Of a stretch of 64,000 nucleotides of DNA, positions 9,222 to 16,646 are shown in pieces. Every line of letters starts with the position of its first letter. Within the stretch, counting starts at the first letter, position 1. Location of the stretch: positions 41,503 to 105,502 of the forward strand of contig CAZOHT010000009.1 of the NCBI GenBank assembly GCA_964579825.1. Direction: 5' to 3'. The notes beneath the pieces are model-generated. The model worked only from the letters and a program-made list of their open reading frames with translations, had not been told where the DNA came from and did not search any database. The DNA comes from SPCO01 sp964579825 (GTDB lineage: Bacteria > Chloroflexota > Limnocylindria > Limnocylindrales > CSP1-4). The position numbers were made by a program, and so were the translations under genes.

Positions 9222-10499
9222 TCAGGACAGCGCGAATTCGGGCGAGCCGACGGCGAGCGCCAGCAGGACGGTCGCCCGGCGATCCGCGTTCGAGATGTCA
9301 TTCGCGGCATTCGTCAGCGCGGTCCGGGTCTGGGTGGTCACCTCGTACATGGAGCAGCGCTTGAACACCGCGTTGACCGGATCCGTCGACGCGGCGACGG
9401 CGGCGATCCCGTCGGTCTGGACGGCGAGCGACGCCCGGGCCAGCGCGAAGCTCGCGGACAGCCAGCGCGTGCCGGCCGGCCAGCCGGACACGTTCGGCGG
9501 GTAGAACGGCATCTGGCCCATGTTGTTGAGCACGTCCCGCCGCAGGTCCTTGTCGGTCAGCCCGAGCGCGGCCATCGCCGGGATGACCCACTCGACCGGG
9601 GTCCGCGGGCGGCCGTTCCGGTTCTCGAGGAAGGACGGGTGGCGGACGATCGTCTCGACCAGGAGCCGGATGTCCATCCCGGACGTCCGGAACGACCGGG
9701 CCCACGTCGGCAGGGCCTTGTGGGTCTTCGCTCCCGTGAGGTGCCGGTACAGCTTGGTCGTGATCCAGATCGGGCACGCGGGGTGGTCGCACACGGTGTT
9801 GATGACGTCCGCGGCGCGCTTGGCGGGCTTGCCGAGGAACGTGACCGGCGCGGACAGGGCGGCGTACTCGTGGAACCCGTTGGAGCCCGACTCCCAGTCG
9901 ACCCAGTAGCCGGCGAGGGCCTTCGCCCCGTTCTCGACGTCCGTCTGGGTGTAGTGGCCGCGGCCCAGGCAGAACAGCTCCATGAGCTCGCGCGAGTAGT
10001 TCTCGTTCGGTGCGTCGGAGTCGGACCAGGCGCCATCGAGATAGATGAGCATGGCCGGGTCGATCGTGATCTTCTGCAGCATCGTCCGGAAGTTGCCGAG
10101 CGCGTTCGCCCGGATGAGCAGGTGCTGCGGGAACTCGATCTTCCACTTGAAGACCTTGTCGTGGCTCGTCGTGAGGTGGCCGTGCCAGTACCAGGTCATG
10201 CGCTCGTGGATGCCGGACGCCGGGTTCGCCATCCGGTCGAGCCACCAGTCGATGGGGGCGTGGCTGCCGTCATCGGTCAGGGGTGGAGCGGGCGTGGTCT
10301 TGGCCGCCGGGGCCTTGAGGACCTTGTCGATGACGCCCTTGACGCCGAGCGGGAGCAGCGATTCCACCTGGCCCGGAAACGGTCCGAACGTCGTCCGGCG
10401 AAGGACGTGCGCGATGAGCGCCTGCTGCGTCGGTGGGGTCTTCGGATCCGGTGGGGAACCGGGTCGCGGCGCCGCGCGGACGAGGGTCGGGGCTGGCAT
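9222..10499 (-). CDS. DUF1800 family protein
   Basis: 425 residues beginning MPAPTLVRAA. DUF1800 blocks seen in order are: HVLRRTTFGP near residue 30, MTWYWHGHLTTSHDKV, NYSRELMELFCLGRG and NVSGWPAG toward the C-terminus. It is the first gene of the DUF1800-DUF1501 pair. No ribosome site precedes the ATG; a TAGCCT hexamer (10512-10507 on the minus strand) sits 7 nt upstream, consistent with a leaderless transcript. No classical signal peptide is evident. Function is unknown for the family. Confidence 0.87.
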   Translation of the reverse strand: MPAPTLVRAAPRPGSPPDPKTPPTQQALIAHVLRRTTFGPFPGQVESLLPLGVKGVIDKVLKAPAAKTTPAPPLTDDGSHAPIDWWLDRMANPASGIHERMTWYWHGHLTTSHDKVFKWKIEFPQHLLIRANALGNFRTMLQKITIDPAMLIYLDGAWSDSDAPNENYSRELMELFCLGRGHYTQTDVENGAKALAGYWVDWESGSNGFHEYAALSAPVTFLGKPAKRAADVINTVCDHPACPIWITTKLYRHLTGAKTHKALPTWARSFRTSGMDIRLLVETIVRHPSFLENRNGRPRTPVEWVIPAMAALGLTDKDLRRDVLNNMGQMPFYPPNVSGWPAGTRWLSASFALARASLAVQTDGIAAVAASTDPVNAVFKRCSMYEVTTQTRTALTNAANDISNADRRATVLLALAVGSPEFALS

Positions 10500-10702
10500 G
10501 AGCGGGAGGCTAGCGGTCGGCGGCGCTCTTGCGGACCGTACCTTGGGCGTAGGACGCGATCCTGCCGGTGCCGGACCACACCGGACCCTGGCGGGACGTT
10601 CAGCGGCGGGTGAGGGGCACTTTTCGGGCCGGTCGCGCGTCTTGCCGTTGGCGCGGTCCAGACGATCCGCCGCGACCCCATGTAACCAGAGGTTCCCGAT
10701 CC

Positions 10703-11155
10703 ATGTCTCGCTTCGTCCTTGCCCTGACCGTCATGTCGTTCGCCCTCGTGGCGTGCGCCGGTCCGGCACCGTCCAGTTCGCCGTCGTCCGCTCCATCCGC
10801 TCCGGCCGCCGAGCCGAGTACCGCTCCGCCGGCCGATGGCCAGGCCCAGCCCGCCGTCTGGTGGGTCGCTCCCGGTGAGACGCTGGGCGCGACGACCACG
10901 ACCATCAAGGCGATCCTCAACGAGCGCGCGTGCGCGAGTGGCCAGTCCCCTGAGGGCCGAGTGCAGGAGCCCGTCATCGAATACACGGCCGAGGCGGTCA
11001 CGGTGACGATCTCGGTCGCGGGCCGGGGTGGCGTCCAGGATTGCCCGAGCAACCCCGAATTCCCGATCACCATCACGCTGACCGAGCCGCTGGGCGATCG
11101 TGCCCTGCTCGACGGTGGCTCGATCCCGCCGCGGGACGCGACGACCACCCCGTGA
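10703..11155 (+). CDS. Putative secreted lipoprotein
   Basis: 150 residues. The N-terminus MSRFVLALTVMSFALVACAG is a type II signal peptide with lipobox LVAC, so the protein is probably lipid-anchored outside the membrane. A Ser/Pro/Ala-rich spacer (about residues 20-50) follows, then a small beta-rich domain of about 95 residues with two cysteines (ERACAS and VQDCPS) that could form a disulfide. The start ATG 10703 is chosen because it begins the signal peptide; the frame continues upstream without such a feature. No family was recognised. Confidence 0.68.
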   Translation: MSRFVLALTVMSFALVACAGPAPSSSPSSAPSAPAAEPSTAPPADGQAQPAVWWVAPGETLGATTTTIKAILNERACASGQSPEGRVQEPVIEYTAEAVTVTISVAGRGGVQDCPSNPEFPITITLTEPLGDRALLDGGSIPPRDATTTP

Positions 11156-11188
11156 GTCTCGATGGCAACTGAGGCCCGACGGTTGCCG

Positions 11189-11218
11189 TTGACAGGTGAC
11201 TGGCTAGTCACATATAGT
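11189..11218 (+). promoter_or_regulatory. Promoter with embedded palindromic operator for ArsR-type gene
   Basis: TTGACA (11189-11194) and TATAGT (11213-11218) are separated by 18 bp. The spacer is almost filled by the perfect inverted repeat GTGACT-GGCT-AGTCAC (11196-11211). The ATG at 11226 is 7 nt after the -10 box, so the transcript would be leaderless. An operator between -35 and -10 is a classic place for an autorepressor, and the downstream gene encodes an ArsR-type DNA-binding domain. Confidence 0.75.
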
Positions 11219-11225
11219 GCCGGCC

Positions 11226-11993
11226 ATGACCGATCCGATGGCGCCGATCTTCCGGGCACTCGCTGACCCGGCCCGGCGCGAGTTGCTCGACCGACTCGAA
11301 GAGCGCGATGGCCAGACGCTCGGGGAGTTGTGCGCGTACCTGCCGCAGATGACGCGGTTCGGGGTCATGAAGCACCTCGGGGTGCTGGAGGAAGCCGGAC
11401 TGGTGCGGACCGTGAAGGTCGGCCGGGAGAAGCGCCACTTCCTGGATCCCGTGCCCATCCGACTCGTCCACGACCGCTGGATCGGCAAGTTCGCCGCTCC
11501 GATCGTGGGCGCCATCGTTTCCATCAAGCACGCATTGGAGACCGAGATGGACCCGATCGATCACGTCTACTCCACCTACATCAAGTCGAGCCCGGACCGG
11601 GTCTGGAAGGCCGTCACCGATGGTGACGACACGGTCCGCTACTACTACGGCACGCGCGTCATCTCCACGTGGGACGTCGGCGCGCCCCTGCGGTACGACT
11701 ACCCGGATGGCTCGGTCGCGGCCGATGGCTCGATCGTCGCCATCGATCCCGGTCGAAGCGTCACGATGCTGTTCCATCCGCGCTGGGATCCGGAGATCGA
11801 GGCCGAGGGTCCGGTCCGAATGACGTGGGCGATCGAGCCCGCCGATGGCGGGATGACCCGCCTCACGGTGACCAGCGCGTTGGTGCCTGGGTCGCGCGTC
11901 GAGTCCGAGTTCACGGGCGGAGTCGTGTATATCGTGTCCGGCCTGAAGACGTTCCTGGAGACGGGCGTGGCGCTGGCGGCTGCCGCGGGCTGA
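11226..11993 (+). CDS. ArsR-family HTH regulator fused to SRPBCC (AHSA1-like) domain
   Basis: 255 residues. The N-terminal winged helix-turn-helix (about 3-90) begins APIFRALADPARRELLDRL and contains LGELCAYLPQMTRFGVMKHLGVLEEAGLV, typical of ArsR proteins of the metal-independent subgroup; no CxC metal site is present. From about residue 110 (DHVYSTYIKSSPDRVWKAV) a Bet v1-like SRPBCC ligand-binding domain follows and runs to the end. In many genomes these two parts are adjacent separate genes; here they are one chain, suggesting a one-component sensor for a hydrophobic ligand. ATG 11226 is preferred over GTG 11217, which lies inside the -10 box. Probable autorepressor through the palindrome at 11196-11211. 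Confidence 0.83.
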   Translation: MTDPMAPIFRALADPARRELLDRLEERDGQTLGELCAYLPQMTRFGVMKHLGVLEEAGLVRTVKVGREKRHFLDPVPIRLVHDRWIGKFAAPIVGAIVSIKHALETEMDPIDHVYSTYIKSSPDRVWKAVTDGDDTVRYYYGTRVISTWDVGAPLRYDYPDGSVAADGSIVAIDPGRSVTMLFHPRWDPEIEAEGPVRMTWAIEPADGGMTRLTVTSALVPGSRVESEFTGGVVYIVSGLKTFLETGVALAAAAG

Positions 11994-12081
11994 CATCCGG
12001 AACCGAGCGGACGGCGCGATGAAGCGGAGATGGAGGTCGAGGTGCCGGCACCCGTCCGGCGCCTCGCCACGTCCGGTGGGC

Positions 12082-12290
12082 TTGCGCGAGACGCAACCAA
12101 CGTCGCCGAGAGGTCCGTTCGGTCCCCGGCCCGTCGGATCCTTGTGCGTGGCACAACGTTCGCGTGGCGAAAGGGTCACGACCAGCGCACGACACGCGAT
12201 CGACTGTCGTGTGCATCCGGGTGCCTGGTCCCGCAGCGACAGTGCTTGCATTCGACGCAAGGTAGGGTGTCGGTCTTGCGCCTAGCGCAA
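12082..12290. repeat. Array of 15-bp palindromes TTGCGC-N3-GCGCAA
   Basis: Four related 15-bp inverted repeats occur at 12082-12096 (TTGCGCGAGACGCAA), 12142-12156 (TTGTGCGTGGCACAA), 12246-12260 (TTGCATTCGACGCAA) and 12276-12290 (TTGCGCCTAGCGCAA). The second and fourth are perfect; the others have one or two mismatches. Start-to-start spacings are 60, 104 and 30 bp. They lie in a gene-free region with coxM as the next gene downstream. The shape fits a dimeric regulator site and contains a T-N11-A frame, as LysR-type regulators prefer, but the protein is not identifiable here. Confidence 0.6.
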
Positions 12291-12304
12291 CGAAACGGCA
12301 CGGA

Positions 12305-12488
12305 CGCACCCCGGTGCGCATCTGATGACGCAATCTGACGATCCCGGACGCCGTGAGGGTCGAGATGTGGCATCGGATGCGGCTTTCCGGGGTCCTCCTG
12401 CACCAGATGCAGCGTCATCTGCTACGCGACAGGCACCTGGACAGTCGTCCGAGTGCCCGGACGCACGATGTGGCGCACTGGATGCGCA
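12305..12488. repeat. Second cluster of short inverted repeats upstream of cox operon
   Basis: This stretch continues the palindrome-rich region: CGCACC-CC-GGTGCG at 12305-12318, GCATC-G-GATGC at 12370-12380, CTGCA-N5-TGCAG at 12398-12412, CAGATG-N6-CATCTG at 12404-12421 and GCGCA-N5-TGCGC centred near 12480. Several centres are 15, 30 or 60 bp apart. They share the core TGCR-N5-YGCA with the array at 12082-12290 but lack its outer TT/AA. No open reading frame with plausible coding character covers them. Confidence 0.4.
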
Positions 12489-12536
12489 TCGCCCGCGCCG
12501 GGCCCGGCCCACCACCCCCGCGCCGCGCCCGCGCCG

Positions 12537-12570
12537 CCCCCCGCCCCGCCCGGCCCCCGCTGCGCCCCCC
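12537..12570 (-). other. G-quadruplex-prone G-tract (minus strand)
   Basis: The plus strand has C-runs of 6, 4, 3, 5 and 6 at 12537-12542, 12544-12547, 12549-12551, 12554-12558 and 12565-12570. On the minus strand these are five G-runs with loops of 6, 2, 1 and 1 nt, which satisfies the usual quadruplex pattern. It lies about 55-90 bp upstream of the candidate -35 box of the cox promoter. Confidence 0.45.
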
Positions 12571-12626
12571 GGGCCCAGCGCAAAGCCCGCCCGAGCCCAG
12601 GTCGTTGACTCGTCACACGATTCCCG

Positions 12627-12656
12627 TTGACGCCGAGCCGACCCGGGACCGATACT
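12627..12656 (+). promoter_or_regulatory. Candidate promoter of coxMSL operon
   Basis: TTGACG (12627-12632) and GATACT (12651-12656) are separated by 18 bp. A start near 12663 would give a leader of about 150 nt before the coxM ATG. The -10 match is moderate (4 of 6). Confidence 0.4.
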
Positions 12657-12813
12657 CAACGGCAATCCTGAGCTCCGGACCTGCGGTCCTCGACGGTCGA
12701 ACGAACGGCCGTTGCCGACCCCGTCCGCGATCGTCGCCACAGCTCTGAGCCCGTCCGGGCTGGACGGGCCGACATCGTCACCGCGAACAGCGGTGGAGGA
12801 GGGTCGCAGCGCG

Positions 12814-13689
12814 ATGATTCCCGGCCAGTTCGACTACGTCCGCCCGGGGAGCCTGGGAGAGACGCTGCAGATCCTCAAGGATCGGGAAGGCGAGGCGAAG
12901 CTGCTGTCCGGCGGCTACAGCCTTATCCCGTTGATCAAGTTGCGCCTGGCGCAGCCGGCCCTGCTCGTTGACATGCGAGACCTGACCGGCCTCGACGGCA
13001 TCTCAGAGACTGACGACCACCTCGTGATCGGGGCGAAGGCGACCCACCGGCAGATCCACGAGAACGACATCGTCCAGGCCCGCTACCCAGGCATCGTCGA
13101 CATCTCGGCCACGATCGGCGACCCGCAGGTCCGCAACTGGGGCACGATCGGCGGCTCGGTGGCGCACGCCGATCCGGCGTCGGACTGGCCGGCGTTCCTC
13201 ATCGCGACGGGCGCCACGATCATCTGCACGAGCCAGGCCGGCGAGCGCGCGATCCCGGCCCGCGAGTTCTTCCTCGACACCTTCCAGACGGCCATCGAGC
13301 CGACCGAAGTCCTCACCCAGGTCCGCCTGCCACGCCGCCCGAAGGCGTCCGGCGGTGCCTACGAGAAGCTCGAGCGCAAGGTCGGTGACTTCGCCACGGT
13401 GGGCGTCGCGGTCATGGTGCGACTCGATGCGGATGGCACGATCAAGGGAGCCGGTATCGGCGTGACCGGGGTCGCCGCCACGCCGTTCGCGGCCACCGAC
13501 GCGGAAGCCATCCTGGCGGGCAACGCGCCGTCGGATGCGCTCTTCCGCCAGGCCGGCGCGGCCGTCGGTGCGCAGAGCAGTCCCGGCGGCGATGTCCGGG
13601 GTCCCGTCGACTACAAGCGGGCGATGGCCGCGGAGATGACCCTCAGGGCGCTTCGCACAGCCGTCCAGCGCGCACTCGCATACGCGTAG
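12814..13689 (+). CDS. coxM: Aerobic CO dehydrogenase, medium FAD subunit
   Basis: 291 residues of the FAD-binding subunit of the molybdenum hydroxylase family. FAD-contact motifs are LSGGYSLIP at 31-39 and WGTIGGSVAHADP at 109-121. The C-terminal CO dehydrogenase flavoprotein domain follows. In the complex it takes electrons from the CoxS iron-sulfur clusters. The ATG at 12814 is fixed by GGAGGAGGG about 11 nt upstream; the longer open frame from 12712 is not supported. First gene of coxM-coxS-coxL, with coxS 15 bp downstream. Confidence 0.94.
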   Translation: MIPGQFDYVRPGSLGETLQILKDREGEAKLLSGGYSLIPLIKLRLAQPALLVDMRDLTGLDGISETDDHLVIGAKATHRQIHENDIVQARYPGIVDISATIGDPQVRNWGTIGGSVAHADPASDWPAFLIATGATIICTSQAGERAIPAREFFLDTFQTAIEPTEVLTQVRLPRRPKASGGAYEKLERKVGDFATVGVAVMVRLDADGTIKGAGIGVTGVAATPFAATDAEAILAGNAPSDALFRQAGAAVGAQSSPGGDVRGPVDYKRAMAAEMTLRALRTAVQRALAYA

Positions 13690-13704
13690 GGAGACCGACC
13701 ACCG

Positions 13705-14217
13705 ATGAGCACCCAGCACATCAGCGTCACCGTCAACGGGGCGGTCCAGGAGGCGGACGTCGAGCCGCGTCTCCTGCTCGTCCACTTCCTGCGCGACACG
13801 CTCGGGCTGACCGGGACCCACATCGGCTGCGACACGAGTCACTGCGGCGCCTGCACGGTCCATCTTGACGGCGAGAGCGCCAAGTCCTGCACCGTCCTCG
13901 CCGTCCAGGCGGACGGTCGGGAGGTGAAGACCATCGAAGGCATGGCCGACGGCGCCACGCTCCATCCGCTCCAGCAGGCGTTCTGGGACCAGCACGGCCT
14001 CCAGTGCGGCTTCTGCACGCCGGGCATGATCATGCAGTCCGCCTGGCTCCTGGGCGAGAACCCCGACCCCACGGACCTCGAGATCCGCGAGGGGATCAGC
14101 GGCAACCTGTGCCGCTGTACCGGCTACGTGAACATCGTGAAGGCCATCCAGCAGGCCGCCGCCGAGATGGCCGCGGCCGCCGAGACCCAGACCGGTTCGC
14201 CGGTCGCGGCCGGTTGA
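13705..14217 (+). CDS. coxS: Aerobic CO dehydrogenase, small [2Fe-2S] subunit
   Basis: 170 residues. The N-terminal plant-type ferredoxin domain has cluster ligands C42, C47, C50 and C62 (GCDTSHCGAC...SC). The C-terminal helical domain carries the second cluster with C101, C104, C136 and C138 (CGFC...CRC). These two [2Fe-2S] centres relay electrons from the Mo-Cu site in CoxL to FAD in CoxM. Length and all eight cysteines match the family. Starts with ATG after GGGAGA; ends 16 bp before coxL. Confidence 0.95.
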   Translation: MSTQHISVTVNGAVQEADVEPRLLLVHFLRDTLGLTGTHIGCDTSHCGACTVHLDGESAKSCTVLAVQADGREVKTIEGMADGATLHPLQQAFWDQHGLQCGFCTPGMIMQSAWLLGENPDPTDLEIREGISGNLCRCTGYVNIVKAIQQAAAEMAAAAETQTGSPVAAG

Positions 14218-14233
14218 GCGGGGAGTGACGGAT

Positions 14234-16618
14234 ATGACGACAGAGGCAGAGCCCCGCACCAGCGCCGCGATCGGCGGCATGGGTCACTCGGTCAAGCGCA
14301 AGGAAGACCCCCGCTTCATCCGCGGGCAGGGCGAGTACATCGACGACGTCAACCTGCCCGGGCAACTGTGGCTCGACATCGTCCGCAGCCCGTACGCCCA
14401 CGCGAAGATCAAGTCCATCGACTCGTCGGAGGCGCTCAAGATCCCCGGCGTCGCCGCGGTCGTCACCGGCAAGGACCTGGAGGGCTACAAGCTCCACTGG
14501 ATGCCGACACTGGCCGGCGATATGCAGATGGTGCTCCCCGTGGACACGGTCATGTACCAGTCGCAGGAGGTCGCGGCGGTCATCGCCACGTCCCGCTATG
14601 CCGCCGCCGACGGGGTGGCGGCGGTCATGGTCGACTACGAGCCGCTTCCGGTGATCGTCGATCCGCACAAGGCGCTCGAGCCCGACGCATTCGTGCTCCG
14701 GCCGGACCGCGGGCCCGACAAGCAGACCAACCACGCCTGGCACTGGGAATCCGGCGATCGCGCCGCGACGGATGCCGACCTGGCCGCCGCCGACATCCAC
14801 ATCGAGCAGGACATCTACATCCCACGGATCCACGTCGCGTCGATCGAGACGTGCGGCTGCGTCGCCGACTGGGACCCGGTCCGTCAGCAGCTCACCCTGC
14901 ACATGACCAGCCAGGCACCGCACGCGATCCGGACGGTGCTCGCCCTGGTCGCCGGTGGCGCCGGCCTGCCCATCTACGAGCAGAACATCCGGGTCAAGAC
15001 GCACGACATCGGCGGTGGCTTCGGCGGCAAGGTGCCGGTCTACCCGGGCTACGTCCTCGCCGTCGCCGCCTCGTTCCTGACCGGCAAGCCGGTCAAGTGG
15101 ATCGAGGATCGCTCGGAGAACCTGCAGGCCGATTCGTTCGCCCGCGACTACCACATGCACGTCGAGATGGGTGCCACCAAGGACGGCAAGATCACCTCGC
15201 TCAAGGCCAAGACGATCGCCGATCACGGCTACACGGATGCCGCCGCGGATCCGTCGAAGTTCCCGGCCGGCCTGTTCAACGTCATCACCGGCTCGTACGA
15301 CTTCCCGACCGCTTTCGTGGAAGTGGATGGTGTCTACACCAACAAGCCGCCCGGTGGCGTCGCCTACCGCTGCTCGTTCCGCGTGACCGAGGCCGTCCAT
15401 GCCATCGAGCGCATGGTCGACATCCTCGCCCACGACATCGGCAAGGACCCGGCCCAGCTCCGGATGGAGAACTTCATCCAGCCCGAGCAGTTCCCGTACA
15501 AGACGCCGACCGGCTGGTCGTACGACTCGGGCAACTACCCGGCGGCGCTGCAGAAGGCCCTGGACATGATCGACTACGCCGGCCTCCGCAAGGAGCAGGC
15601 GGAGAAGCGCGCCCGTGGCGAGTTCATGGGCATCGGCATCAGCAGCTTCACCGAGATCGTCGGGGCCGGGCCGTCGCACGACTTCGACATCCTGGGCATC
15701 AAGATGTTCGACTCGTGCGAGATCCGGGTCCATCCGACCGGCAAGGTGCTGGCCCGGATCGGCGTCCAGAGCCAGGGCCAGGGCCACGAGACCACGTTCG
15801 CCCAGATCATCAGCGAGGAGCTCGGGTTCCCGGTCCAGGACATCAAGATCGAGTACGGCGACACGGACACGGCACCCTACGGGCTCGGGACCTACGCCTC
15901 GCGCTCGACGCCGGTCGCCGGCGCCGCCACCGCGATGGCGTCGCGCAAGATCCACGCCAAGGCGCGCACGCTGGCGGCGCATCTGCTCGAGGCGTCCGAA
16001 GAGGACCTCGAGTGGGAGCCCGGCAAGTTCAGCGTCAAGGGCTCGCCGGACCGGTTCAAGACGATCCAGGAGATCGCCTTCGCGGCCTACACCAACCATC
16101 CCGCCGGGATGGAGGCCGGCCTCGAGGCGGTCGACTACTACGACCCGCCCAACCTGACCTTCCCCTTCGGCAGCTACATCTGCGTCGTCGACATCGACAA
16201 GGGGACCGGCCGGGTCAATGTCCGTCGCTTCGTGGCGGTCGACGACTGCGGCAACATCATCAACCCGATGATCGTGGACGGCCAGATCCACGGCGGTCTC
16301 ACGATGGGCCTTGCCCCGTCGCTGTACGAGGAGATCACGTACGACGAGCTCGGCAACAACCTGGCCGGTACGTTCATGGACTACCTCGTGCCGACCGCCA
16401 TGGAGACGCCGAACTGGGAGACGGGCAAGACCGTCACGCCCTCGCCGCATCATCCGATCGGCGCCAAGGGCGTCGGAGAGTCGGCGACCGTCGGCGCCCC
16501 GCCGGCCATCGCCAACGCGGTCGTCGACGCCCTGTGGCATCTCGGTGTCCGCAACATCGACATCCCGATCACGCCCCAGAAGGTCTGGGCGATCCTGCAC
16601 GAGAAGGGTCTGGCCTAG
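14234..16618 (+). CDS. coxL: Aerobic CO dehydrogenase, large molybdenum-copper subunit (form I)
   Basis: 794 residues from ATG 14234, which has the GGGGAG ribosome site 9 nt upstream; an in-frame GTG at 14225 lies too close to that site. The catalytic loop AYRCSFR (C380) is the diagnostic form I CO dehydrogenase motif whose cysteine binds the copper ion of the Mo-S-Cu centre. The catalytic glutamate is in KGVGESATVG (E749). GGGFGGK near residue 260 is part of the cofactor-binding region. It oxidises CO to CO2 at the inner face of the membrane, feeding electrons to respiration. Form I enzymes support growth on, or survival with, CO including trace atmospheric CO. Confidence 0.96.
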   Translation: MTTEAEPRTSAAIGGMGHSVKRKEDPRFIRGQGEYIDDVNLPGQLWLDIVRSPYAHAKIKSIDSSEALKIPGVAAVVTGKDLEGYKLHWMPTLAGDMQMVLPVDTVMYQSQEVAAVIATSRYAAADGVAAVMVDYEPLPVIVDPHKALEPDAFVLRPDRGPDKQTNHAWHWESGDRAATDADLAAADIHIEQDIYIPRIHVASIETCGCVADWDPVRQQLTLHMTSQAPHAIRTVLALVAGGAGLPIYEQNIRVKTHDIGGGFGGKVPVYPGYVLAVAASFLTGKPVKWIEDRSENLQADSFARDYHMHVEMGATKDGKITSLKAKTIADHGYTDAAADPSKFPAGLFNVITGSYDFPTAFVEVDGVYTNKPPGGVAYRCSFRVTEAVHAIERMVDILAHDIGKDPAQLRMENFIQPEQFPYKTPTGWSYDSGNYPAALQKALDMIDYAGLRKEQAEKRARGEFMGIGISSFTEIVGAGPSHDFDILGIKMFDSCEIRVHPTGKVLARIGVQSQGQGHETTFAQIISEELGFPVQDIKIEYGDTDTAPYGLGTYASRSTPVAGAATAMASRKIHAKARTLAAHLLEASEEDLEWEPGKFSVKGSPDRFKTIQEIAFAAYTNHPAGMEAGLEAVDYYDPPNLTFPFGSYICVVDIDKGTGRVNVRRFVAVDDCGNIINPMIVDGQIHGGLTMGLAPSLYEEITYDELGNNLAGTFMDYLVPTAMETPNWETGKTVTPSPHHPIGAKGVGESATVGAPPAIANAVVDALWHLGVRNIDIPITPQKVWAILHEKGLA

Positions 16619-16646
16619 GCCCCCACGGGGTCGAGGCCAGCGCGTC

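Larger units (their letters stand above)
11994..12813. other. Gene-free 820-bp control region
   Basis: No convincing gene is present. The open frames here have no ribosome site, no recognisable product and odd composition. The region holds, in order: short palindromes (12041-12052 GGTGCC-GGCACC; 12188-12211 CACGACA-N10-TGTCGTG; 12159-12171 TTCGC-GTG-GCGAA), the TTGCGC-type array, a second palindrome cluster, a C-rich tract at about 12505-12580, and a candidate promoter before coxM. It is by far the longest non-coding stretch in the window and sits directly before the CO dehydrogenase structural genes. Confidence 0.7.

Noticed and set aside
12282..12740. Minus- and plus-strand open frames in the region before coxM as small genes
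   Set aside because: No ribosome site, no similarity, Pro/Arg/Ala low-complexity products, and they run through palindromes and the C-rich tract.
12712..12813. Longer coxM start at 12712
   Set aside because: The extra 34 residues have no counterpart in CoxM, and the ATG at 12814 has a strong GGAGGAGGG site.
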